A stretch of DNA of 64,000 nt from an uncultured Porphyromonadaceae bacterium. Its GTDB lineage: Bacteria; Bacteroidota; Bacteroidia; Bacteroidales; Muribaculaceae. The notes under the pieces were generated by a model. It made no database searches, was not told the origin of the DNA, and was given only the letters and a program-made list of their open reading frames with translations. This document shows, piece after piece, positions 1 through 8,230 of the stretch. Made by a program: the position numbers and the translations under genes. How positions within the stretch are numbered: the stretch's first letter is position 1; every line of letters starts with the position of its first letter. The DNA is taken from assembly GCA_947567425.1 (NCBI GenBank), contig CANOLV010000011.1:1-64000 (forward strand), written 5' to 3'.

Positions 1-124
1 TAAGCGATTTTTCCAGAATGTAGCTTAACTTTGCGTTTGCTGTTGGACTCTACAATGAATGTTATAATTGCAGATCCATCCCGATTACCCGGCCGCGGAA
101 GTGGCATATTTAGAGAAATTTTCC

Positions 125-132
125 TATTTTTG
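125..132 (+). promoter_or_regulatory. Candidate -7 element for the first DUF6377 gene
   Basis: TATTTTTG fits the Bacteroidetes TAnnTTTG -7 consensus and would place transcription start about 20 bases before the GTG at 161. No good TTTG -33 element lies 19-21 bases upstream. A second TAACTTTG at 26-33 is an alternative. Nothing else is recognisable in bases 1-160. Confidence 0.3.
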
Positions 133-160
133 GCGAGCCAATCATAAATGAGTTTCAGCA

Positions 161-1750
161 GTGCGCAAGTCATCGGTCATAAAATTACTTTTTCTGATAG
201 TCATAGTTCATGCAGTCGACGTTTTGGCGTCGCCCGTATCGTCCGTGTCGCATAAAGATGTCGGGCAAATGCTGGACCGGCTCGACAATGAACTCAAACG
301 GCATGAGATATATTTCGAGTCCCACGAACGGCTTATCGATTCGGTCAACCGCTTGATCGACGCACGGCCCTACGATACAGCCGGACGCCTTCGGCTGATC
401 GAAGAAAAGGGAGACCTTTACGAAAGCTATCTGTCGGACTCGGCAATGGCATGCTACGACTTAGGACGCAGAGAAGCCATCGCCGCCAATGACAGCGCGA
501 TGGCCATACGGTTTACATTGAAGTCGGCAGTGTGCATGCCGTTGGCCGGATTTGTCGGCGACGGAGTCAAGATGTTTCAATCGGTCGACATCGACTCGCT
601 CCCGCCCGACCTGCAGGAGCTCGCGCTTGAATGCGGGCGCCAACTCTACAGCTACGTGGCCGCATTCTACTCCACATACCCTAAAGAATATGACCGATGG
701 ACCGGCATGTCGACCGACCTCCAGCGCAGGCTCATCGACCGCCTCGACAAGGACAGCCCCAAATATCTCCTCAACCAAGGCGAATACATGTTTATGACCG
801 GACATCACCGCCAGGCCAAGGCCCTCCTGCTCGAACTGCTTGAGATCGTGCCGCCCGACTCCAACATCGCGGCCCGTGCGGCCAATATAATAAGCCAGGC
901 CGCCGGAATGGACGGGCTTAAGGACGAACAGCTATATTATCTCGCCCTCTCGGCCATAGCGGATATACGTTCGGCCACACGCGAAGTGGTGTCGCTTCAG
1001 CAACTCGGCACAAACCTCTACGAAGCAGGCGACATCGACCGGTCGAGACTTTATCTCGCCCACGCTCTCGACAATGCCGTGGAATGCCGAGCAGCCATGC
1101 GCATGCTGCAGACCTCGAAATCCCTCCCTGTAATCGACAGGGCACATCAGGAGACACTCAAACTCGGACGCACAAGGCTATATCTGGCCATTATGTTCCT
1201 GATACTTCTGATGATATGCCTTATCGTGGTGCTAACGTTGCTGCACCGCGAGATGAAGCGTATGAAGGAGCTGCAGAAACATCTCGAAGATGCCAACAAC
1301 ATCAAGGAAATGTACATGAGCCACTTTCTCCATCTCTGCACAGTGTACATGAACAAACTTAACCAATTCTGCCAGATCTCCATAAGAAAGATCTCCACCG
1401 GACACACCGACGAATTGCTGAGGCTTATGAAATCCGGGAAAATGGTAGGAGAACATACCCGGGAATTCTACGACACATTCGACAAGGCATTCCTCCACAT
1501 ACACCCCAATTTCGTCAACGACGTCAACAAACTGCTGCGCGCCGACGAGAAGCTGACGCCCCAGGAAGGTGAACTTCTCAGCACCGACCTCCGCATACTG
1601 GCCTTCATCCGTCTGGGTGTGACGGACAGTTCCACCATAGCCCAGGCTCTGAACTACTCACTGCATACAATCTATGCCTACCGCAACCGTCTGCGCAACC
1701 GGGCCATCGACCGTGAAAACTTTGAAATGAATATATCGCGTACAGGTTAG
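161..1750 (+). CDS. DUF6377-type membrane-anchored transcriptional regulator (copy 1)
   Basis: This 529-residue protein starts with GTG and an N-terminal signal or anchor sequence. A helical, TPR-like sensor half is followed by one transmembrane helix near residues 338-360, a coiled-coil linker, and a C-terminal helix-turn-helix near residues 472-517 of LuxR-like character (LGVTDSSTIAQALNYS then IYAYRNRLRNR). This layout is that of the Bacteroidetes DUF6377 family, often found near glycan-uptake loci. No SusC/SusD genes are visible here, so the target is unknown. It is a tandem paralogue of the next gene, with the same domain order and similar length. The regulatory role is inferred from the HTH. 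Confidence 0.8.
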   Translation: MRKSSVIKLLFLIVIVHAVDVLASPVSSVSHKDVGQMLDRLDNELKRHEIYFESHERLIDSVNRLIDARPYDTAGRLRLIEEKGDLYESYLSDSAMACYDLGRREAIAANDSAMAIRFTLKSAVCMPLAGFVGDGVKMFQSVDIDSLPPDLQELALECGRQLYSYVAAFYSTYPKEYDRWTGMSTDLQRRLIDRLDKDSPKYLLNQGEYMFMTGHHRQAKALLLELLEIVPPDSNIAARAANIISQAAGMDGLKDEQLYYLALSAIADIRSATREVVSLQQLGTNLYEAGDIDRSRLYLAHALDNAVECRAAMRMLQTSKSLPVIDRAHQETLKLGRTRLYLAIMFLILLMICLIVVLTLLHREMKRMKELQKHLEDANNIKEMYMSHFLHLCTVYMNKLNQFCQISIRKISTGHTDELLRLMKSGKMVGEHTREFYDTFDKAFLHIHPNFVNDVNKLLRADEKLTPQEGELLSTDLRILAFIRLGVTDSSTIAQALNYSLHTIYAYRNRLRNRAIDRENFEMNISRTG

Positions 1751-1768
1751 TTAAATTTATTTAAAGCT

Positions 1769-1800
1769 ATTGGTATTATTAATAACGGACATTAACTTTG
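1769..1800 (+). promoter_or_regulatory. Promoter of the second DUF6377 gene
   Basis: ATTG at 1769-1772 is followed by a 20-base spacer and TAACTTTG at 1793-1800, a good match to the Bacteroidetes vegetative promoter. It gives the second regulator its own promoter and a leader of about 55 bases. Confidence 0.6.
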
Positions 1801-1811
1801 TCAAATCCAAT

Positions 1812-1831
1812 GAATACATAAGCATGTATTC
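1812..1831. repeat. Perfect 8-bp inverted repeat in the leader of the second regulator
   Basis: GAATACAT and ATGTATTC are separated by AAGC. The dyad lies about 12 bases downstream of the -7 box and 32 bases before the start codon, so it could be an operator, possibly for autoregulation, or a leader hairpin. Flanking ATTGGTATTA and TAATACCAAT (about 1769-1778 and 1850-1859) form a second, wider dyad. Confidence 0.5.
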
Positions 1832-1862
1832 AATCCTGCACATTTAATTAATACCAATCAAT

Positions 1863-3470
1863 TTGTACGCATTTAAGATTCTAACCTTATTGACTGCCCT
1901 GTTTACGACATCTCTTGCCGGATATGCGCTTGACCTTCCGTTAAGAGCCACGCCGGACAAAGTCGACCAGAAACTCAAGGAACTCGACGGAGTGCTTGAG
2001 AAGCGTTCGGTGTATCTTGCCTCCAGAGTACAAAGCCTCGACAGCATATCATCAATCATCGGTCCGGAGCCTGCCGATTCAGCCAGAGCATTTCTGGCGA
2101 TGGGCAAATCAATGGCATCCTATTCTGTTGATCAAGCCATAGACCACCTGAAAAACGGCATGGAAATAGCCCGCAATAACTCTCTTGACGGACTGCATAC
2201 AGAATGTGCGCTCGCGATAGCATCCACATATCCTTCCAACGGATATATCGCGGAAGCCCTCAGGACATTCAATGCCATAGACCCTGAACAAATACCGAAA
2301 AATCTGTATGCCAAATACTATTGTTCAGGAGAAAAGATGTACGAGACCATCCTTGATTTCTATTCCAACACCAATGCCGACACAAAATTCTACGAGGAAC
2401 AGCGGTCGAAGTTCAGGCAAAATGCCATGAAATACTTCGCTCCGGAGTCGCCCGAATGGCTTCTGAGGGAAATAAAACAATATATCGACGGAGGACGGCT
2501 CCGCGCCGCGCAAGTGGCTCTCTACGACATCATCCATGACCTCGACGACACCCATCCGGTCTATACGGAAGCTACGAGACTCATGTCGAAATGCGCGGAA
2601 ACCACCGGATTGGAGCATGACAGGATATACTATCTGGCGGCATCGGCCATCAGCGAAATCAAGCGTGGCGACAGAGAGGGCGTGGCCCTGCATCTGACCG
2701 GACAGCAGCTGTTCAGCTACGGCGACATCGACCGCGCCCATTCATACCTGTCGAAAGCCATCGAATCGATTCCCGAGGCCGGCGCACAGTCGCCCCGCAA
2801 CGAAGCGCTTATAAAGACCCTGATGACAATCGACGACAGCTATCAGGCCAAGATGAACAACAACATTCTTCTGCTGTCGATCCTGATAGCCACCCTTGTG
2901 CTGTGGGTGGTGATTATCTCCATAAGCCTCAGGAACCACAAGAAGACCGTGAGCCAACTTTCGCGTGAACGCCATCTCGTGATCGAGGCAAACAATGCCA
3001 AAGAGACATTTCTGCACAAATTCCTAGAACTCGGCATAGTATCTACCCAGCGTCTGGTATCGTACAGAAAACTGATAACACGCAAGATCGGCACCAAACA
3101 GTATGCCGACCTGTTTGAAATATCTAAATCGACGAAAGTCATCGACGAGCAGCGCAAACAGTTTATGACCATATTCGACGCGTCGCTCCTGAGCATCTAC
3201 CCCACATTTGTGGAGGAGCTCAACCGGCTTATGCGCCCCGACGAACAATATACGCTCGCTGACAATCATCTGCCGTCGGAATTGAGAGTCGTGGCACTGC
3301 TCAGACTCGGCATCGACGACGTAGGGCAGATAGCGGAAGTCATGTCGCTGTCAGTAAGCTCGGTATATGCCTATAGGGCAAAAGTCAGGAATAAAGCCGT
3401 CAACAAGGAGACATTCGACTCCGACCTTATGAACATAGGCACGGCATCGCCTTTTTCCGACATCCCGTGA
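1863..3470 (+). CDS. DUF6377-type membrane-anchored transcriptional regulator (copy 2)
   Basis: The 535-residue product begins at a TTG codon; there is no better in-frame start after the promoter. A signal-like N terminus leads into a helical periplasmic half. A transmembrane helix lies near residues 331-358, then a coiled-coil and a C-terminal helix-turn-helix near residues 471-515 (LGIDDVGQIAEVMSLSVSS then VYAYRAKVRNK). It matches copy 1 throughout in architecture, so the pair arose by duplication. A signal sensed outside or in the periplasm is probably relayed to the DNA-binding tail. Ligand and regulon are unknown. Confidence 0.8.
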   Translation: MYAFKILTLLTALFTTSLAGYALDLPLRATPDKVDQKLKELDGVLEKRSVYLASRVQSLDSISSIIGPEPADSARAFLAMGKSMASYSVDQAIDHLKNGMEIARNNSLDGLHTECALAIASTYPSNGYIAEALRTFNAIDPEQIPKNLYAKYYCSGEKMYETILDFYSNTNADTKFYEEQRSKFRQNAMKYFAPESPEWLLREIKQYIDGGRLRAAQVALYDIIHDLDDTHPVYTEATRLMSKCAETTGLEHDRIYYLAASAISEIKRGDREGVALHLTGQQLFSYGDIDRAHSYLSKAIESIPEAGAQSPRNEALIKTLMTIDDSYQAKMNNNILLLSILIATLVLWVVIISISLRNHKKTVSQLSRERHLVIEANNAKETFLHKFLELGIVSTQRLVSYRKLITRKIGTKQYADLFEISKSTKVIDEQRKQFMTIFDASLLSIYPTFVEELNRLMRPDEQYTLADNHLPSELRVVALLRLGIDDVGQIAEVMSLSVSSVYAYRAKVRNKAVNKETFDSDLMNIGTASPFSDIP

Positions 3471-3545
3471 ACTTTTTCGCGAGACAACTGTTATCACCAA
3501 TAACCAAGCTAATTTTATTCAACCACATCTCTAAGTTCTCGTGAC

Positions 3546-4292
3546 ATGAAAGATATTAAGGCAACTCTCCTGGATCGCAGAAGCGTCCGGCGATATGAAC
3601 GTGAATCCATTTCTGAGGAAGACATGAACTTCATCTATGATGCCATCTGCAATACCCCTACGAGCTACAACGGACAGCAGTTTTCGGTGATCGACGTCTA
3701 CGACCAGCCTTTGAAAGAGCGCATGTATGAGCTGATCGGACAGAAACAGATCAAGACCTGTTCGCACTTCCTCATATTCTGCGCCGACTACAACAAAATC
3801 ACGAAAATATCCGAAGCCAAACTCATAGACCTTCCGGACTTCCAACATACTGCCGACGGAGTCATCGTGGGAGTGGTCGACGCCACTCTGGCCATGATGA
3901 ACGCGCTCGAAGCGGCCGAAGCGTGCGGATTAGGCACCTGCCCGATAGGCTATGCCCGCACAGCGGCTCCGGAAGCTCTGTCGCGTCTGCTCAAGCTGCC
4001 CCCGAAAGTATTCGTGGTGTGCGGACTCGCAATAGGAGTTCCGCGCGAATGCCCCGATCTGAAGCCGAAGCAGCCCCGATCGCTCGTAATACATCCCAAT
4101 GCCTACCGTCAGGATTCGCTGGTGCCGGAACTGCTTGAATATGACGACCATATCAAAGAATACAACGCCACCCGAAGCGGCGACAAGACCGACAATGACT
4201 GGGCGTCGCACATAGTCGACTACTATCAGGAGGCCATGAGCTACTGCACGCTCGACGCGCTCAGACGCCGCGGGTTTGACGTGAAACGCTGA
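3546..4292 (+). CDS. Nitroreductase-family flavin oxidoreductase
   Basis: This 248-residue cytosolic protein has the nitroreductase fold signature: an N-terminal basic FMN-binding segment (LLDRRSVRRYER, residues 9-20), the TPTSYNGQQFSVI segment for the flavin, and a central AAEACGLGTCPIGYAR helix-turn. Length and order fit the NfsA/FRP-like NADPH-dependent branch, which reduces quinones, nitro compounds or flavins. The physiological substrate cannot be told from sequence. It is monocistronic, bounded downstream by a strong hairpin at 4376-4409. Confidence 0.8.
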   Translation: MKDIKATLLDRRSVRRYERESISEEDMNFIYDAICNTPTSYNGQQFSVIDVYDQPLKERMYELIGQKQIKTCSHFLIFCADYNKITKISEAKLIDLPDFQHTADGVIVGVVDATLAMMNALEAAEACGLGTCPIGYARTAAPEALSRLLKLPPKVFVVCGLAIGVPRECPDLKPKQPRSLVIHPNAYRQDSLVPELLEYDDHIKEYNATRSGDKTDNDWASHIVDYYQEAMSYCTLDALRRRGFDVKR

Positions 4293-4375
4293 GACATTTT
4301 TACAGAGGAACCATATACAGCATTCAGAGGCCGCTCAACATATATTTTGAGTCCCCTTCTGAATTTATCAAAGAG

Positions 4376-4409
4376 AAAATCGGCGGAATTAGTTTTTTCC
4401 GCCGATTTT
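4376..4409 (+). terminator. Intrinsic terminator after the nitroreductase gene
   Basis: A perfect 13-bp stem (4376-4388 with 4397-4409), rich in GC at its centre, has a short T-rich loop and ends in TTTT. It separates the nitroreductase from the permease gene. Confidence 0.75.
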
Positions 4410-4412
4410 GCG

Positions 4413-4420
4413 TAAATTTG
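4413..4420 (+). promoter_or_regulatory. -7 element for the LptF/G-ribBA operon
   Basis: TAAATTTG matches TAnnTTTG exactly, four bases after the upstream terminator and about 47 bases before the permease start. Its -33 region would fall in the T-rich terminator loop and is a poor match. Confidence 0.5.
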
Positions 4421-4466
4421 CACTTCAAACGTAAATGTCAAATTCAACCATACACTTAGACCTGAA

Positions 4467-6398
4467 ATGCTAAGGATAAAGCGGCTATATCTATTTATGC
4501 TACAGAGCTTTCTGCCTCTGTTCATGATGACATTCGTGATATGTCTCTTCATAGTCCTCATGCAGTTTCTATGGAAATATATCGACGACCTCGTAGGCAA
4601 AGGCCTGGAGATGAGCGTAATCCTCGAGCTGTTCATGTACGCGGCATTGACCATGGTGCCCCTGGCCCTGCCGCTCGCCATATTATTGGCCTCGCTAATG
4701 ACGTTCGGCAATCTCGGCGAGCAGTTTGAGCTGACAGCCATGAAAGCTTCCGGTGTATCGCTCATAAAGTCCATGCGTCCGCTCATAGTGCTAATGGTGT
4801 TCGTGGCCATCGGAGCCTTCTTTTTCCAGAACAACGTGCTCCCGATAGCCCAGACAAAGATGTACACCCTGCTCTACTCCATGCGTCAGAAGTCGCCGGA
4901 ACTCGACATTCCGGAGGGGGTCTTCTACGACCAGATAACCGGATTCAACATATTCGTCAACAAAAAGGACCGTGACACCGGCATACTCCACGACCTGCTG
5001 ATATACAACGTCAGTAAAGGCACAGACAATGCCACCATCATTTATGCCGACTCCGGCAAAATGAGCTTCACCGACGACAAAGAGCACCTATTCCTCACCC
5101 TATGGCACGGAGAGCAGTTTGAGAATCTGCGCGAACAGCAGGGTATGTCGGCAAGCAATGTCCCATACCGACGCGAGACATTCGACAACAAAGAGGTGCT
5201 GATAGCATTCGATGCCAACTTCAACAGAATGGACGAAAGCGGAATGCGCAACCAGTATGTGGGCAAGAACATAACGGAGCTTCAGGCAACCATCGACTCC
5301 GTCAACACAAGAGTAGACAGCATCGGCGACGTATACGGTAGATCAATCAAGGAGATACCATACTTCAGCCTCAACTACTACCGCTACGTAAGAACCGACA
5401 CAGGCATGATGGCCACCCACCAGAGCGAAGTGCTGATGCCGGAGCCGCTCAATCTCGACTCGATATTCACAGGAGCCAATCCGGCTTTTAAAAAGTCGTA
5501 TCTCAACCAGGCCCTGGGCAAAGCCAAGCGTGCAAAGCAGGACTACGAATTTAAATCGCTCACCATGAGCGACGACCGCCGCGTGATACGCCGCCACGCC
5601 ATCGAACTGATGAAAAAGTATACCTTGTCAATGGCCTGCCTCGTATTTTTCTTCATAGGCGCTCCGCTCGGAGCCATAATCAGAAAAGGCGGGCTCGGCA
5701 CACCGCTGGTGATATCCGTGTTCCTGTTCATATTTTACTATATCATCGACAATACAGGCTACAAAATGGCCCGCGACGGAAAGCTCGAAGTATGGGAAGG
5801 CATCTGGCTGTCGACATTCGTGCTGCTTCCGCTGGGCATATTCTTCACCTATAAGGCCGTCAACGACTCGGCTGTGTTCAACAAGGATGCCTACGTCAAC
5901 TTCTTCCGACGCCTGTTCGGAACGTCGGAGACACGCAAACTCGAAGTGAAGGAGCTGATCATGGACGACGTGGATGTAGACACGGCCATAGACAAGATCG
6001 ACAGTCTCAACAAGATGTGCGAGCAGTTCCTCGCCCGGTACGCGCGACGCCAGACATACATCCAATACTGGATGGAAGGCTACGACCGCCGTGCCATACA
6101 CTCGATAAGCGCCACCCTCGAACAGATGGTTGACTATCTGTCCAACTCGTCGGTAAGGGTGATAATCCTGAAGCTCATGGAGCTGCCCATAATGCGCCAT
6201 CTGTGGCTATACCATCCGTCGGACTACAAATGGCTGTCATGGACATTCATAGTCCTCTTCCCTGTCGGCATACCTCTTTATCTGCTCGGACTCAGGAGCC
6301 AAAACCAACTGAAAGAGGAGATCAGACATATCGTCACCACCGACAACGAGCTTGCCGTGCTGCTTAAGACCGACATAGATTCATCAACCGTAGAATAA
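4467..6398 (+). CDS. LptF/LptG (YjgP/YjgQ) family lipopolysaccharide export permease, extended form
   Basis: The protein is an inner-membrane permease of the LptBFG ABC transporter that extracts lipopolysaccharide for transport to the outer membrane. N-terminal helices lie near residues 10-32, 52-75 and 98-118, followed by a periplasmic beta-rich domain. A second helix group lies near 385-465 ([14 protein letters not shown] is typical of the family). At 643 residues it is far longer than enteric LptF/LptG (about 360). The extra C-terminal part, residues about 480-643, is polar with a final membrane helix near 590-610, a layout I associate with Bacteroidetes homologues. It lies 14 bases upstream of ribBA and is presumably cotranscribed. 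Confidence 0.85.
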   Translation: MLRIKRLYLFMLQSFLPLFMMTFVICLFIVLMQFLWKYIDDLVGKGLEMSVILELFMYAALTMVPLALPLAILLASLMTFGNLGEQFELTAMKASGVSLIKSMRPLIVLMVFVAIGAFFFQNNVLPIAQTKMYTLLYSMRQKSPELDIPEGVFYDQITGFNIFVNKKDRDTGILHDLLIYNVSKGTDNATIIYADSGKMSFTDDKEHLFLTLWHGEQFENLREQQGMSASNVPYRRETFDNKEVLIAFDANFNRMDESGMRNQYVGKNITELQATIDSVNTRVDSIGDVYGRSIKEIPYFSLNYYRYVRTDTGMMATHQSEVLMPEPLNLDSIFTGANPAFKKSYLNQALGKAKRAKQDYEFKSLTMSDDRRVIRRHAIELMKKYTLSMACLVFFFIGAPLGAIIRKGGLGTPLVISVFLFIFYYIIDNTGYKMARDGKLEVWEGIWLSTFVLLPLGIFFTYKAVNDSAVFNKDAYVNFFRRLFGTSETRKLEVKELIMDDVDVDTAIDKIDSLNKMCEQFLARYARRQTYIQYWMEGYDRRAIHSISATLEQMVDYLSNSSVRVIILKLMELPIMRHLWLYHPSDYKWLSWTFIVLFPVGIPLYLLGLRSQNQLKEEIRHIVTTDNELAVLLKTDIDSSTVE

Positions 6399-6412
6399 AA
6401 GATATCATATAT

Positions 6413-7630
6413 ATGAGCGACATAAGACTTGATTCAATAGAAGATGCGATTAAAGACTTCCGCGAAGGGAAGTTCCTGATAGTCGTAGACGATGCCGACC
6501 GCGAAAATGAGGGCGACCTCATTGTGGCGGCAGAGAAAATCACACCCGAACAGGTGAACTTCATGCTTAAAAACGCACGCGGCGTGCTGTGCGTACCGCT
6601 GACCATCCCACGGTGCCAGGAACTTGACCTTCCGCACCAGGTGCAGAACAATACTTCAGTGTTAGGCACTCCGTTCACCATCACCGTGGACAAACTCGAA
6701 GGATGCTCCACAGGGGTAAGCATATATGACCGCGCGGCCACCATACGCGCTCTCGCAGATCCGGCATCAACCCCGGAGACATTCGGCCGCCCCGGACATA
6801 TATGTCCGCTTTACGCACAGGACAAAGGTGTGCTGCGCAGATCGGGCCACACGGAAGCATGCGTCGACATGGCACGTCTGGCCGGACTCCAGCCCGCGGC
6901 CGCGCTGATGGAGATAATGAGCGACGACGGCACCATGGCGCGTCTGCCCGAACTCCGCCACAAAGCCGACGAATGGGGTGTCAAACTCATATCCATAGCC
7001 GACCTGATCGCCTACCGCTATAAGCAGGAATCGCTCGTGGAAAAGGGTGTGGAGGTAGACATGCCCACCCAATGGGGGCACTTCCGTATGATAGCCTTCC
7101 GCCAGAAGAGCAACGGACTTGAACATATCGCCATCATAAAGGGCGACCTTGCCGGAAGCGACGAACCGGCTCTGGTCAGAGTACATTCGTCATGCGCCAC
7201 CGGCGACATATTCGGATCAAAACGCTGCGACTGCGGCGACCAGCTCCACCGTGCGCTGGAGATGATCGAAAAGGAAGGACGCGGAGCGGTGGTCTACCTC
7301 AACCAGGAGGGACGAGGCATAGGTCTGATGGAGAAGATGAAAGCCTACAAACTCCAGGAGGACGGCATGGACACGGTCGATGCCAACGTCTGCCTGGGAC
7401 ATCTGGCCGACGAACGCGACTATGGCGTTGGCGCACAGATACTGCATGAGATCGGAGTCCGCAAAATGCGCCTGATGACCAACAATCCTGTCAAACGCGT
7501 CGGGCTGGAATCATACGGACTGGAGATTACAGAGAACGTGCCTATCGAAATCGAACCGAACGAATACAACATCCGGTACATGAGCACCAAGCAGACCCGC
7601 ATGGGCCACACGCTGCACATCAAACCTTAG
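6413..7630 (+). CDS. ribBA: Bifunctional DHBP synthase / GTP cyclohydrolase II
   Basis: This riboflavin-pathway enzyme converts ribulose 5-phosphate to 3,4-dihydroxy-2-butanone 4-phosphate and opens GTP to the pyrimidine precursor. Residues 1-205 are RibB, with the [11 protein letters not shown] metal/substrate loop and GHTEA motif. Residues 206-405 are RibA, with the zinc cysteines in [16 protein letters not shown] and the NQEGRGIGL segment. The 405-residue length is usual for the fusion. It follows the permease by 14 bases, and its 3' end overlaps the convergent gene at 7620 by 11 bases. Confidence 0.95.
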   Translation: MSDIRLDSIEDAIKDFREGKFLIVVDDADRENEGDLIVAAEKITPEQVNFMLKNARGVLCVPLTIPRCQELDLPHQVQNNTSVLGTPFTITVDKLEGCSTGVSIYDRAATIRALADPASTPETFGRPGHICPLYAQDKGVLRRSGHTEACVDMARLAGLQPAAALMEIMSDDGTMARLPELRHKADEWGVKLISIADLIAYRYKQESLVEKGVEVDMPTQWGHFRMIAFRQKSNGLEHIAIIKGDLAGSDEPALVRVHSSCATGDIFGSKRCDCGDQLHRALEMIEKEGRGAVVYLNQEGRGIGLMEKMKAYKLQEDGMDTVDANVCLGHLADERDYGVGAQILHEIGVRKMRLMTNNPVKRVGLESYGLEITENVPIEIEPNEYNIRYMSTKQTRMGHTLHIKP

Positions 7631-8150
7631 AGGCGGACACCCTCCTCTTATTGCCCGCCGTACCTCGACCGCTCTGTGACTGCGACAGATATTTTCCCCG
7701 CGCACGGAGAATCCCGGCAAGCGGATGTTGGCCGACTTTTTCACAAGCGCCCTTGAGCTGTCTCGCCCGAGGGCGCTCTTTTTTATCAAGCGAAGGCTCA
7801 GCATCAATAGCCGCGGATACAGTCGATTCGCTGTCGGAATTTCCGCTCATGGCCTTAGCCGCTTCCGCAGAAACAGTCCCGGAATGCTGTCTGCGCCTAC
7901 CGGCTTCTCTACGTCGACGCCTACGGTCGACAATCTTACGGATAAGAGCAAAGGCCATCAGCTCGGCGCCTACAAGTCCCCCAGGCTCCGACCCATCCAG
8001 TTGATAGGTCCTGATGGCATCTACCATGACCTGACGGCGATCAGGATCAAGCAGGTCAATCATAGCTGTCCATTCCTTGTCGAACCGTGGTTTTCTGACT
8101 GATTTAACAGCGGACGCGACCGGTCCGGAAATTGATGTCGTGCGTTTCAT
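7620..8150 (-). CDS. DUF6291-like hypothetical protein
   Basis: The 176-residue product has an N-terminal segment (residues about 20-85) resembling DUF6291: an aromatic FDKEW start, a [12 protein letters not shown] helix, a DG turn, a hydrophobic helix and a run of arginines. The remaining half is low in complexity and basic. A TATCTTTG -7 box lies just upstream. Its last codons overlap the ribBA stop by 11 bases, and the plus-strand terminator at 7746-7784 lies inside it, so either gene could limit the other. Family assignment is by pattern only, and function is unknown. Confidence 0.55.
   Translation of the reverse strand: MKRTTSISGPVASAVKSVRKPRFDKEWTAMIDLLDPDRRQVMVDAIRTYQLDGSEPGGLVGAELMAFALIRKIVDRRRRRREAGRRRQHSGTVSAEAAKAMSGNSDSESTVSAAIDAEPSLDKKERPRARQLKGACEKVGQHPLAGILRARGKYLSQSQSGRGTAGNKRRVSASKV
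7746..7784 (+). terminator. Intrinsic terminator for the ribBA operon, inside the convergent gene
   Basis: Perfect 8-bp GC-rich stem AGCGCCCT / AGGGCGCT followed by CTTTTTT on the plus strand, about 115 bases after the ribBA stop. It lies within the coding sequence of the opposite gene. Confidence 0.7.
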
Positions 8151-8176
8151 AATATGTGGATTTTATAGTTATGCCA

Positions 8177-8184
8177 CAAAGATA
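8177..8184 (-). promoter_or_regulatory. -7 element for the DUF6291-like gene
   Basis: On the minus strand the sequence reads TATCTTTG, a perfect TAnnTTTG, giving a leader of about 20 bases before the ATG at 8150. A TTTG exists upstream but at 26 bases, longer than usual. Confidence 0.45.
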
Positions 8185-8230
8185 GCACATCACCGGCCGG
8201 ATTGATACTGCAAAATTGGGAAAAAAATTT

